Shown here in pieces: positions 31,901 through 38,661 of a DNA stretch of 41,470 bases (its first letter is position 1; each line of letters starts with the position of its first letter). A program made the position numbers and the translations under genes. The stretch comes from Planctomycetota bacterium (GTDB taxonomy: Bacteria; Planctomycetota; J058). The stretch spans positions 1 to 41,470 of the forward strand of contig JAHBXY010000075.1 in the NCBI GenBank assembly GCA_019636275.1. The letters are read 5' to 3'. Below the pieces are notes generated by a model. That model did no database searches, had not been told where the DNA came from, and saw only the letters and a program-made list of their open reading frames with translations.

Positions 31901-34887
31901 TGTCCGTCACCCTGTGCGCCATGTGCCTGCTCAAGCTCCGCGGCTGGGACATGAAGCAGGTGGACCGGCTCCAGCACCTCGCCCTCGACCCCTCGAGCCT
32001 GAGCGAGGACCAGGCGATCGACGCGCAGGTCCAGCTGCTCGACGAGGACGCGCGGCACATGCCCGCGCCGGCCTGGATCGAGCTCGGGGCCGCGTTCCTG
32101 CTCTCGAAGAAGAAGGACGTGGTCGACGCGCGCAAGAAGGTCGAGAAGGAGGCGGAGGACGAGAAGTTCTCCTACCGCAAGCAGTGGGCGGAGTACGGCC
32201 GCTACCGCGACCTGAAGGGCAAGAGCGACAAGAGCTCGAGCGAGCGCAAGGAGTTCGCCAAGCTGGAGAAGAAGGCGGCCGAGGAGGAGGCCCGGAGCGC
32301 GCGGGCCTCGTCGAAGATCCGCATCGAGGCCAGGGAGCTCCGGGCCAAGGCCGCCGCCTTCGTGGCGCGCGTCGACAAGGCCGCCGAGCTGTACAAGGCC
32401 ACCGACGCGACCTACGGCACGCCGCTCGGGATCGTCATGCTGCGCGAGCTGTGCCTGGTCCACTTCCGCTTCGGTGACGTGGCCCGCGGCCACGAGTACC
32501 TGAAGCTGCTCCTGGACCGGACCTCGCACCCGCAGGACGTCGGGACGCTCAAGTACACGGTCGAGGACGGGAAGCAGGTCGTCTCCTACGACGGCGGGAG
32601 CCCGCGCTCGCTCGGCGCGTGCCTGCAGGGCCTCGAGACCTACGAGTACCGCCTGACCCTCGAGCTGGGCGACGTGAACGACCTGTTCCGCTCCGCGGGC
32701 ACCACGGACCCCGGGCGCATGGAGCGGCTGCAGGTGCTCGGCCTGCTCAACCGACCGCTGAAGCACCCCACGGCGAGGGACGCGTTCCGCTTCTGCTGGG
32801 AGTACGCCAAGCGGCTCCTCCCGGGCATCGACGCCGACCCGACGGTCTTCGAGCGCACGCTCCGGGAGTACCTCGTCAGCGGCGGCGCCCTCCCCGGGCC
32901 GGGCGAGTTCGCGAAGGTCCGCCGGCACGGCGGCTTCACCGTCAACTACTCGCAGACGGCCATGATGCTGCGCTTCCCGGAGGAGGACTTCCCCAAGGCC
33001 AAGGGCTACCAGGAGGGCAAGCACCCGGCGGAGGTGCCCTACGCCAGCTACATGCTCGGCGCCGAGCGGGCCGCGGTCGAGGACGACTTCTGCGACGACA
33101 ACCCCGCGATCGGCAAGGTCCCGCTGCGGATCAAGGTCGAGCGGCGGCCGGTCGGGGCGGCGGATGACGCCTGGGTGAAGGCGCCCAAGGGGAGCCGGGT
33201 CTACGTGGAGCTCGTCGCGGCCGACCCGCTGCCCGACCACCAGCAGAAGGGCGCCGACCAGGCGCGCCACGCCCTGGCCGGCGGACACAGCCACCATGAC
33301 CAGGCCGTCGCGCCGCCGCTGCAGCAGAAGCCGGCCGACTACCTGAAGGCCAGGGTCGCCGGGTTCCACCCGGCGACGAACCAGGCCGACCCGCAGGCGA
33401 AGAACGCCCACTTCATCCTGGGCGGGAAGCGGGACCTGAGCCCGAGCGACGTCTCGAGCTCCTTCCTCACCATCCCGAACGTCTTCTGCGACACGGGCAA
33501 GCGCGCCTTCGGCAGCCTGCCGCAGGCCGGCAGCGGCGTGGCCCGCGACCACACGGTGTGCCTCGACACCGACGCCGAGGGCGTCGTGAACCTGACCTTC
33601 GCCCCCTCGCGCGTGGGCGGCGACGCCTACCGCCTGCGCGCCTACGTCGGCCCGCCGACCCGCGACGTGGCCTCGGGCGACGACGTCGGCGTCTACAAGG
33701 CCGAGACGGGGACGATGGTCACCTGGCGCACGGTGCGCGTCTGCAAGCACGTGCGCATGGAGGGCGCGGCGACGAAGGGCGACCTGCCCGCCTACCTGCA
33801 GAAGGAGGGCGTCCCCGACAAGCTCACCGCGGACCTCGGCGACCTGCCGGCGGTCGACCTGAAGGGCGCCGTGACCACCGAGCTGGCGCGCGCCTACTGC
33901 GAGCTGATCGTCGACCCCGACGCGGCCACGCCGACCTCGGTCAGCGCCTGCGGGCCCGACCTGCTGCAGACCGCCAAGGACATGGCCGGGCGCCACAAGA
34001 CGCTGAACCGCCCCGCGCTGGCCAAGAACGCGAGCATCTTCCGCGACCCGCTCCCGCCCGCGCAGGGCGACCAGACCGGGACCCGCTTCGAGGTGACGCT
34101 CTCGGGCCTGCCCGACCCGGGAACGCTCACGATCCGGCCCAAGGGCGGCGGCAAGTCGGACGCCGTCGCCTCGGACGAGGACAAGAGCGGGACCCTCGGC
34201 GCGCTCAAGGGCGTGAAGGCGGGGCGCGTCGACTACGGCGCGGGCAAGGTGACGGTCGAGTTCGACGCCGCGCAGGACGGCAAGGAGTACGACGTCGCGT
34301 ACTTCCCCAGGAGCTACATCGACCTCGACTCGCTCCTCACGTTCCCGGCGAAGTCGCCCTACCTGTTCAACCTCGTCCTGCCGGCGGACTACAACGCCGC
34401 GATCCAGGGGAAGCGCTTCCGCCCCATGGAGCTGGACGGCGCGGGCAAGCCCACGAACGCGCACATCTACATCGACGACCGCGCGTCGGGGCTGTGCAAG
34501 AACTGGCTCATGGAGGCGCTGACGCTGGCGATCGACCGCAGCCAGGGCTTCTACCCGGGCCTCGTGATCATCCAGGCCCTGTCGCTCGACAGCTACACGG
34601 GCGGCGTCTGGAAGAGCGGGACGCAGGAGGGCAAGGCCGTCGGCAACGGCGTGTACCTGTTCGGCAAGGGCGGCGACTCGTGGAACCAGCTCACGATCCA
34701 CGAGGTCTCGCACGGCCTCTACCTGCAGCACGCGCCGACGGCGACCGGGGCCAAGGCCGAGCTCCATGACGCCGCCGACACCTGCGTCATGTCCTACAGC
34801 GCCAACGACGGCGACTTCTGCGGGCAGTGCAACGCGTCGCTGCGCGGCCTGCACGTCGAGCACTCGCCGTTCGTGGCGGAGGAGTGA
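28990..34887 (+). CDS. Giant double-metzincin-like protein (copy 2, 1965 aa)
   Basis: The protein starts at ATG 28990 (GGAG upstream) and is a paralogue of the first giant. Zinc sites are HEIGHAFYLGH at 925-935 with M964, and HEVSHGLYLQH at 1904-1914 with M1934, each within the same C-x-M-[NS]-Y...C-x2-C-x3-LRG signature. F-x-P-[SG]-R-x-x-GD blocks precede them (about 441-462 and 1533-1553). The RLQVLGLLNRPL/CWEYAK helical domain is at about 1240-1300. Unlike copy 1, a charged, predicted coiled-coil segment (about 1039-1180, rich in K, E and A) is inserted after the first zinc domain. The C-terminal regulatory domain is absent, and an acidic PEE/EEE stretch marks the N-terminus. No signal peptide is seen. 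Zinc-protease activity is inferred, with all three histidines present at both sites. Confidence 0.72.
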   Translation: MFEYPPKVAADTFPEITYTDPPEEQPEKDEEEERTLVGTLSGDGSAVGVLALPKTGTYGVTKLCLIAGDLCSPSVNESQTAPEEVAPFHVAPGLDALAIGWNTPGPREARKVTFELFSARTKDTPIARAEWALDPKKASPLEKDADEKLGCSGTTAWTKDLFTFDDGLKDDFPDGLPTVKHSPYQLRMTVEKNESSQLPGYPLVAWTTFHVAVDSITLAWGPDDALPDRPNACEPEHEGTWPAREKAMLAALRQGSADPTKGLNRVVMEATLTSGEGAKVFADDYAALWGRGPRIPLIATPLVRRANGKKEPDPKALAGLQVLWDWCAPEEHGWQHWLGREPGDQSDAWKATSTAADRAFFTRLFEKLDQDRDATLSPKLAHNCPSKLGGRQTYGSNDEVHHFFLCNGPAPYEGDVLGHGSNRQWAMLGKVSADPASAGQSGVLFAPGRIPGDYYEVTAFLALPGADGKLELDVKDDALGGESLRAHAERGGLPTATAAFRLYRKMKVTYCPIPSTVPTDWIDKTKAYYERAAGVVLDVTTVTPDRLPGQFRAADRYKAAYEAMYRTETTEDVEVDGAKVKRSLQLGAWHAIASPDKADLNDPRMHIPTRDLRGYKAALEETFKGAKVWGLDLSGPLVAGNPEVKAGQAEGWLLGKAPFGGEHTYLVLSKNGQAFAKDATIEVPSFTYDKATKKLQPGAPAATATIKAVRTKASGWLQRQTKLKAADDDATVKVTFGTQAVTVSYAKKGVLKKTRSTSLPEQGRADLERTFVTAAHGHDPARPLVITIEGKTTSKDDQRRVAGVRSYIHGLLEDGTVLDTYEVFGSVLAAPTTYATPEEYLPKFDKQAKFVWDELRKEWQTGDLGAEQGVIYLCYERQSHGTSIPGGASFTGDNKATLAVAYSTNPGRHQGPKQQYVEPIPLLIHEIGHAFYLGHASARQFSTKDPTELKEELGAHVGLSTCVMNYDVDPLSVTLCAMCLLKLRGWDMKQVDRLQHLALDPSSLSEDQAIDAQVQLLDEDARHMPAPAWIELGAAFLLSKKKDVVDARKKVEKEAEDEKFSYRKQWAEYGRYRDLKGKSDKSSSERKEFAKLEKKAAEEEARSARASSKIRIEARELRAKAAAFVARVDKAAELYKATDATYGTPLGIVMLRELCLVHFRFGDVARGHEYLKLLLDRTSHPQDVGTLKYTVEDGKQVVSYDGGSPRSLGACLQGLETYEYRLTLELGDVNDLFRSAGTTDPGRMERLQVLGLLNRPLKHPTARDAFRFCWEYAKRLLPGIDADPTVFERTLREYLVSGGALPGPGEFAKVRRHGGFTVNYSQTAMMLRFPEEDFPKAKGYQEGKHPAEVPYASYMLGAERAAVEDDFCDDNPAIGKVPLRIKVERRPVGAADDAWVKAPKGSRVYVELVAADPLPDHQQKGADQARHALAGGHSHHDQAVAPPLQQKPADYLKARVAGFHPATNQADPQAKNAHFILGGKRDLSPSDVSSSFLTIPNVFCDTGKRAFGSLPQAGSGVARDHTVCLDTDAEGVVNLTFAPSRVGGDAYRLRAYVGPPTRDVASGDDVGVYKAETGTMVTWRTVRVCKHVRMEGAATKGDLPAYLQKEGVPDKLTADLGDLPAVDLKGAVTTELARAYCELIVDPDAATPTSVSACGPDLLQTAKDMAGRHKTLNRPALAKNASIFRDPLPPAQGDQTGTRFEVTLSGLPDPGTLTIRPKGGGKSDAVASDEDKSGTLGALKGVKAGRVDYGAGKVTVEFDAAQDGKEYDVAYFPRSYIDLDSLLTFPAKSPYLFNLVLPADYNAAIQGKRFRPMELDGAGKPTNAHIYIDDRASGLCKNWLMEALTLAIDRSQGFYPGLVIIQALSLDSYTGGVWKSGTQEGKAVGNGVYLFGKGGDSWNQLTIHEVSHGLYLQHAPTATGAKAELHDAADTCVMSYSANDGDFCGQCNASLRGLHVEHSPFVAEE

Positions 34888-34951
34888 CCGCGCTCGCCGG
34901 CTGATCCGAGCGATCCCGAGCGGCCAGGGCGCAACGAACCACACGCAGGCA

Positions 34952-34983
34952 ACAGGGCTCATCACGTCAGTGACCAGCCCTGT
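34952..34983 (+). terminator. Symmetric hairpin after the metzincin operon
   Basis: ACAGGGCT and AGCCCTGT pair perfectly over eight bases. Inside, after a 2x2 internal loop, TCAC-GTCA-GTGA adds four more pairs and a four-base loop. It begins 64 bases after the last giant gene. There is no following T-run, so it may be a factor-dependent terminator, a 3' stabiliser, or a dyad operator for the downstream operon. The rest of 34888-35081 has no gene. Confidence 0.5.
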
Positions 34984-35081
34984 GAGCGCGGCCGGCGGGT
35001 GATCAGACGTCGCTGGCGCCCGCCGGCGTGGCGTCGCCGGCGCGTGTTACCATTCCGCGCCGGGCAGGCAGGAGAGGCTGC

Positions 35082-35372
35082 GTGACGGCGGACGTGCGGC
35101 TCGAGTCCCTCGAGCAGGAGCTCAAGCAGCTCATCGTCGAGGCCCTGGGCCTGACCGACGTGACGCCAGAGCAGATCGACCCGACGGCCCCGCTGTTCGG
35201 GGAGGGGCTGGGCCTCGACTCGATCGACGCCCTCGAGCTGGCGATCGCCATCCACAAGCGCTGGGGCGTGAAGACGCGCTCCGACGACGCGCAGAACCGG
35301 GCGATCTTCGCCTCGGTCCGCGCGCTCGCCGCCTACGTGGCCGAGCGCCGGGCCGCCGGGGGCGCGGCGTGA
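35082..35372 (+). CDS. Acyl carrier protein 1 (aryl-polyene-type cluster)
   Basis: The 96-residue protein starts at GTG 35082, with GGAGAGG five bases upstream. The carrier motif GLDSIDALELAIAIHKRWGV contains the serine that takes the 4'-phosphopantetheine arm, and helices I and III are typical (LKQLIVEALGL, SVRALAAYVAE). Its length and position as the first of two adjacent ACPs, before a COG4648-like membrane protein and AMP-ligase, match ApeE-type carriers. It would hold the growing polyene chain during biosynthesis. The stop overlaps the next GTG start. Confidence 0.9.
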   Translation: MTADVRLESLEQELKQLIVEALGLTDVTPEQIDPTAPLFGEGLGLDSIDALELAIAIHKRWGVKTRSDDAQNRAIFASVRALAAYVAERRAAGGAA

Positions 35373-35632
35373 CGCGCGACGAGGCGCTGGCGCGCATCAG
35401 GGAGCTGATGGTCGACCTGTTCGAGCTCGACCCGGTTCGCATCGTGCCCGAGGCGCGGCTCGTCGACGACCTGGAGCTCGACAGCATCGACGCGATCGAC
35501 ATGGTCGCCAAGCTGCACGAGTTGACCGGCGAGCGGGCCGACGAGTCGGCGCTCAAGGCGATCCGCACGGTCGGCGACGTGGTCGACCTGGCGCTGGGCC
35601 AGCTCGAGGCCAGGAGCCAGCCCGGCCCGTGA
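35369..35632 (+). CDS. Acyl carrier protein 2 (aryl-polyene-type cluster)
   Basis: The 87-residue protein starts at GTG 35369, four bases inside the first ACP. The phosphopantetheine site is ELDSIDAIDMVAKLHE; the first helix is EALARIRELMVDLFELDP and the last TVGDVVDLALGQL. Pairs of non-identical ACPs are a known trait of aryl polyene clusters, where one carries starter or extension intermediates. Coupling by GTGA overlap on both sides shows operon expression. Confidence 0.9.
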   Translation: MTRDEALARIRELMVDLFELDPVRIVPEARLVDDLELDSIDAIDMVAKLHELTGERADESALKAIRTVGDVVDLALGQLEARSQPGP

Positions 35633-36228
35633 CGGCGCGCGCTGCGCTCGGGGCGGCGCTGGCGCTGGCCTACCCGGCCGTCGTCTACCTGGGCCTGGCC
35701 CGCGGCGACGCGCGCGCGGCGGCCCTGGCCCTGCTCGCCGCGCTCCTGGTCACGGCCGGCCCGCGGCTGCGCGCGGCCGGCCCCGCCCCGGCCGGCGCGC
35801 TCGCCCTGCCGCTCGCCGGGGGGGCGCTCGCGGCGGGCTGCGCGGCCACCGGCGACGGCCGGCTCCTCCTGGCCCTCCCGGTCCTGATCAACGGGCTGCT
35901 GCTGGTCGGCTTCCTGGCCTCGCTCCGCGGCGAGTCGGTCGTCGAGCGCCTGGCCCGGCTCCTCGAGCCCGACCTGCCGGCGGAGCGCGCCGCCTACTGC
36001 CGGCGCGTGACCTGGGTGTGGTGCGCGTTCTTCGCCCTGAACGGCGGCCTCGCCGCCGCGCTGGCCCTCCTGGCGCCGCTCGCCTGGTGGGCGCTCTGGA
36101 CGGGGCTCCTCTCCTACGTCGCCATGGGCCTCCTGTTCGCGGGCGAGGTCGTCGTCCGCCGGCGGCGGTTCCCCGACGCGCCCGGCCTGCGCGAGACCCT
36201 CGCCCTGCGCCGGCGGAGCCTGGCGTGA
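35629..36228 (+). CDS. COG4648-like membrane protein (ApeG-type)
   Basis: The 199-residue protein starts at GTG 35629 with a 4-base overlap. It contains about five hydrophobic helices. The internal blocks LPVLINGLLLVGF, RLARLLEPDLP, RRVTWVWCAFFALNG and LSYVAMGLLFAGEVVVRRR are characteristic of the uncharacterised membrane family found between the ACPs and AMP-ligase of aryl polyene clusters. Its biochemical role is unknown; it presumably organises the pathway at the inner membrane. Confidence 0.82.
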   Translation: MTARAALGAALALAYPAVVYLGLARGDARAAALALLAALLVTAGPRLRAAGPAPAGALALPLAGGALAAGCAATGDGRLLLALPVLINGLLLVGFLASLRGESVVERLARLLEPDLPAERAAYCRRVTWVWCAFFALNGGLAAALALLAPLAWWALWTGLLSYVAMGLLFAGEVVVRRRRFPDAPGLRETLALRRRSLA

Positions 36229-37811
36229 CCCTCCGGCCGGCGGGCGACCTCGGCGACCGCGGACGCCTCGTCGCGTTCGGGGCGCCGGGCGCCCGGACGC
36301 TCGGCGACCTGCTGCGCGACGCGGCGGCCCTGGCCGCGCGGCTCCCGGCGGCGCCTCCCGGCGAGGTCCTCGTCGCGTGCGACGACCGCTACCTGGTCGC
36401 CGCGGCGGCGCTGGCCGCCTGGGCGCGGGGGCACGCGCTGGCCCTGCCGCCCTCGGGCCAGCCGGCGGCCGTCGAGCGGCTGGCGGCCGACCCGGCCGTG
36501 CGGGCCCTCGTGCACGACCGCGACGGCGTGTCCGTCGCGCGCGTGCCGGCCGTCGACGCGCGCGAGGCGGTCGCCTCGATCGACGCCCCGATCGACCCCC
36601 TGGTCGGGGCGCCCCTCGACCCCAGGCGCCACGCGGCGACCGTCTACACGTCGGGGAGCACCGGCGCGCCGCTCGCGTGCCGCAAGACCGCCGGGCAGCT
36701 GCTGGGCGAGGCGACCCTCCTGGCCGGGCTGTTCGAGCTCGCGGGGGCGCGCGTCGTGGCCACCCCCCCCGCCCTCCACATCTACGGCCTCCTGTTCGGC
36801 GTGCTCGCCCCGCTGGCCGGCGGCGCGGCGACCTGCCGCCTGGCGCCGCTCCACGCCGAGCCGCTGGCCGCGCTCGTCGCCGCGGAGCGGGTCGACGTAC
36901 TCGTGAGCGTGCCGGCGCACCTGAGAGGCCTCGAGGTCCTGGGCCCCGGCGCGCTCGCCGGCCTGCGCGCCGTCGTCTCGTCGGGGGCGCCCCTGCCGAC
37001 GGCGACGGCGGCCCGGCTCCACGAGCGGCACGGCCTGGTCGTGACCGAGGTCTTCGGCTCGACCGAGACCGGCGGCGTGGCCACGCGCCGCGAGCCGGGG
37101 GACGCGCGCTGGCGGCCGCTGCCGGGCGTCGTGGTGAGCGCCGCGGCCGACGGCCGGCTGGCGCTCGACTCGCCCTTCCTGCCGCCCGACGCGCCGCGGC
37201 CGCTCGTGGCCGACGACCTGGTGGAGGTCGCCCCGGACGGCGCGTTCGTGCACCTCGGGCGCAAGGACGGCGTGGTGAAGGTCGGCGGCAAGCGGGTGAG
37301 CCTCGCCGAGGTCGAGCGCTGCCTGCTCGCGCAGCCGGGCGTCGCCGACGCGGCGGTCGTCGCCGCGTCGGCGTCGGGCGGCCGCGACCAGGAGCTCGTG
37401 GCCGCCGTCGCGCCCGCCGACCTCGACCCGGCGCGCCTGCGGCCTGCGCGCCGCGCTCGACGGTCGTCGTCCGCGGCGCGTGCCTCCTGGCGGCCTGCCG
37501 CGCGAGGCCCACGGGCAAGCTCCCGCGGCGGCGGCTGCTCGAGGCGCTCGGCCTCGCGCCCGCCTACCCGGGCGAGGTGCGCGCGGGCCCGGCGCGCGGC
37601 GCGGGCGCCGAGCGGACCGTCGACGTCGCGGTCCCCGCCGACCTGCCGGCGTTCGAGGGGCACTTCGACGGCGACCCGGTCCTGCCGGGCGTGTTCCTGC
37701 TGGAGCGGATCGTCGTCGCGCAGGCCCGCGCCGCCTGGCCCGACCTGGGCGGCCTGCGCGGCGCGCGGCGGCTCAAGTTCAGCCGCCCGGTCCGCCCGGG
37801 CGACGCCCTGA
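36225..37811 (+). CDS. AMP-dependent acyl ligase of aryl-polyene-type cluster, C-terminus frameshifted
   Basis: From GTG 36225 (GTGA overlap) the frame shows the adenylation motifs TVYTSGSTGAPLACRKT, a YGLL block, VVSSGAPLP, EVFGSTETGG and GRKDGVVKVGGKRVSLAEVE. Homology stops near 37445, after LDPARLRP. The expected continuation (LRAALDGRRPRR) is in the +1 frame, and the catalytic-lysine block TGKLPRRRLLEAL (lysine codon 37517-37519) is in the frame after that. The remaining residues of this frame are Arg/Ser shadow. Two single-base errors or mutations at about 37441-37510 would restore a ligase running on into the HotDog dehydratase. Such ligases activate the aromatic starter acid. I place the break in the sequence, with sequencing error as likely as a real mutation. 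Confidence 0.8.
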   Translation: MTLRPAGDLGDRGRLVAFGAPGARTLGDLLRDAAALAARLPAAPPGEVLVACDDRYLVAAAALAAWARGHALALPPSGQPAAVERLAADPAVRALVHDRDGVSVARVPAVDAREAVASIDAPIDPLVGAPLDPRRHAATVYTSGSTGAPLACRKTAGQLLGEATLLAGLFELAGARVVATPPALHIYGLLFGVLAPLAGGAATCRLAPLHAEPLAALVAAERVDVLVSVPAHLRGLEVLGPGALAGLRAVVSSGAPLPTATAARLHERHGLVVTEVFGSTETGGVATRREPGDARWRPLPGVVVSAAADGRLALDSPFLPPDAPRPLVADDLVEVAPDGAFVHLGRKDGVVKVGGKRVSLAEVERCLLAQPGVADAAVVAASASGGRDQELVAAVAPADLDPARLRPARRARRSSSAARASWRPAARGPRASSRGGGCSRRSASRPPTRARCARARRAARAPSGPSTSRSPPTCRRSRGTSTATRSCRACSCWSGSSSRRPAPPGPTWAACAARGGSSSAARSARATP

Positions 37812-37918
37812 CCCTGCGGCTCACCCGCCGGCCGGGCGCCGTCGCGTTCGAGCTCGTGCGCGGCGGCGAGGCCTGCGCGTCGGGGGCGCTGGACCTGGGG
37901 CCCGCGCCGGCGGGGTGA
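37577..37918 (+). CDS. HotDog 3-hydroxyacyl-ACP dehydratase (probably fused to the AMP-ligase)
   Basis: The signature FEGHFDGDPVLPGVFLLER (FabA/FabZ-type, with the catalytic His in GHF and Glu in LLER) and RRLKFSRPVRPGD identify an ApeI-type dehydratase. It would remove water from the 3-hydroxyacyl intermediate to make the conjugated chain. GTG 37577 is the nearest upstream start in this frame but has no good Shine-Dalgarno sequence. The frame is open upstream through the ligase TGKLPRRR block. The domain is therefore more likely the C-terminal part of a ligase-dehydratase fusion interrupted by frameshifts. Its stop overlaps the glycosyltransferase start. Confidence 0.75.
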   Translation: MRAGPARGAGAERTVDVAVPADLPAFEGHFDGDPVLPGVFLLERIVVAQARAAWPDLGGLRGARRLKFSRPVRPGDALTLRLTRRPGAVAFELVRGGEACASGALDLGPAPAG

Positions 37919-38661
37919 GCGGGCACAATGGCCGCGTGCCGCTCGAGGCCTGCGCCGTGGTGCCGACGTACGACAACCCGCTCACGATCGAGCGGACCGT
38001 CGAGGCCCTGCGCGCGCACCTACCGGTGGTCGTCGTCGACGACGCCAGCCACCCTCCCGCGCGCGAGGTGATCGCGGCGCTCGGCCGCGCCGGGCGCGCG
38101 CGCGTCGTGCGCCTGCCCGCGAACCTGGGCAAGGGCGGGGCCGTGCTCGCGGGCCTGCGCGCCGCGCGGCGGCTCGGCTTCACGCACGCGCTCCAGGTCG
38201 ACGCCGACGGCCAGCACGACCTCGCCGACGTCCCGCGCTTCCTCGCGGCCGCGCGCGCGCGCCCCGACGCGCTGGTCCTCGGCGCGCCGGTGTTCGACGC
38301 CTCGGCGCCGCGCGCGCGCCTCGCCGGCCGCAAGCTCACCGTGGCCTTCGTGCACCTCGAGACCGGCGGGCGGGCGATCGCGGACCCCATGTGCGGGTTC
38401 CGCGTCTACCCGCTCGGCGCGACCCTGCGCCTCCTGTCGCCCGGGCGGCGCATGGACTTCGACATCGAGGTCGCCGTGCGCCTCGTGTGGCGCGGGACCC
38501 CCGTCGTCAACCTGCCCACGCGCGTGCGCTACCTGCCGCGGGAGGAGGGCGGCGTCTCGCACTTCCGGGCCCTGGCCGACAACGTGCGGATCTCGTGGAT
38601 GCACACGCGCCTGTGCACCGGCGCCTTCCTGCGCCTCCTGCGGCTCGGGGTCGCGCGGTGA
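37915..38661 (+). CDS. Family 2 glycosyltransferase
   Basis: The protein (248 residues) starts at GTG 37915 in a GTGA overlap; GTG 37936 is an alternative giving a shorter N-terminus. The GT-A fold is seen as ACAVVPTYDNPLTIERTV, VVVVDDASHPP, NLGKGGAVLAGLRAA and QVDADGQHD (about 94-101, the metal/nucleotide site). DPMCGFRVYPL and MDFDIEVAVRLVWRG follow. The last match is typical of dolichyl-phosphate-mannose-synthase-like enzymes of aryl polyene and related clusters. It probably glycosylates the polyene or its lipid carrier. No C-terminal membrane domain is present. Confidence 0.88.
   Translation: MSGHNGRVPLEACAVVPTYDNPLTIERTVEALRAHLPVVVVDDASHPPAREVIAALGRAGRARVVRLPANLGKGGAVLAGLRAARRLGFTHALQVDADGQHDLADVPRFLAAARARPDALVLGAPVFDASAPRARLAGRKLTVAFVHLETGGRAIADPMCGFRVYPLGATLRLLSPGRRMDFDIEVAVRLVWRGTPVVNLPTRVRYLPREEGGVSHFRALADNVRISWMHTRLCTGAFLRLLRLGVAR

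Noticed and set aside
21460..34887. VgrG, PAAR or phage tail proteins in the metzincin island
   Set aside because: I looked for spike, sheath and PAAR motifs and found none; the link to injection systems stays an inference.
28954..34965. 2003-codon minus-strand frame opposite the second giant
   Set aside because: Same reasoning; length is expected in DNA lacking A/T-rich stop codons.
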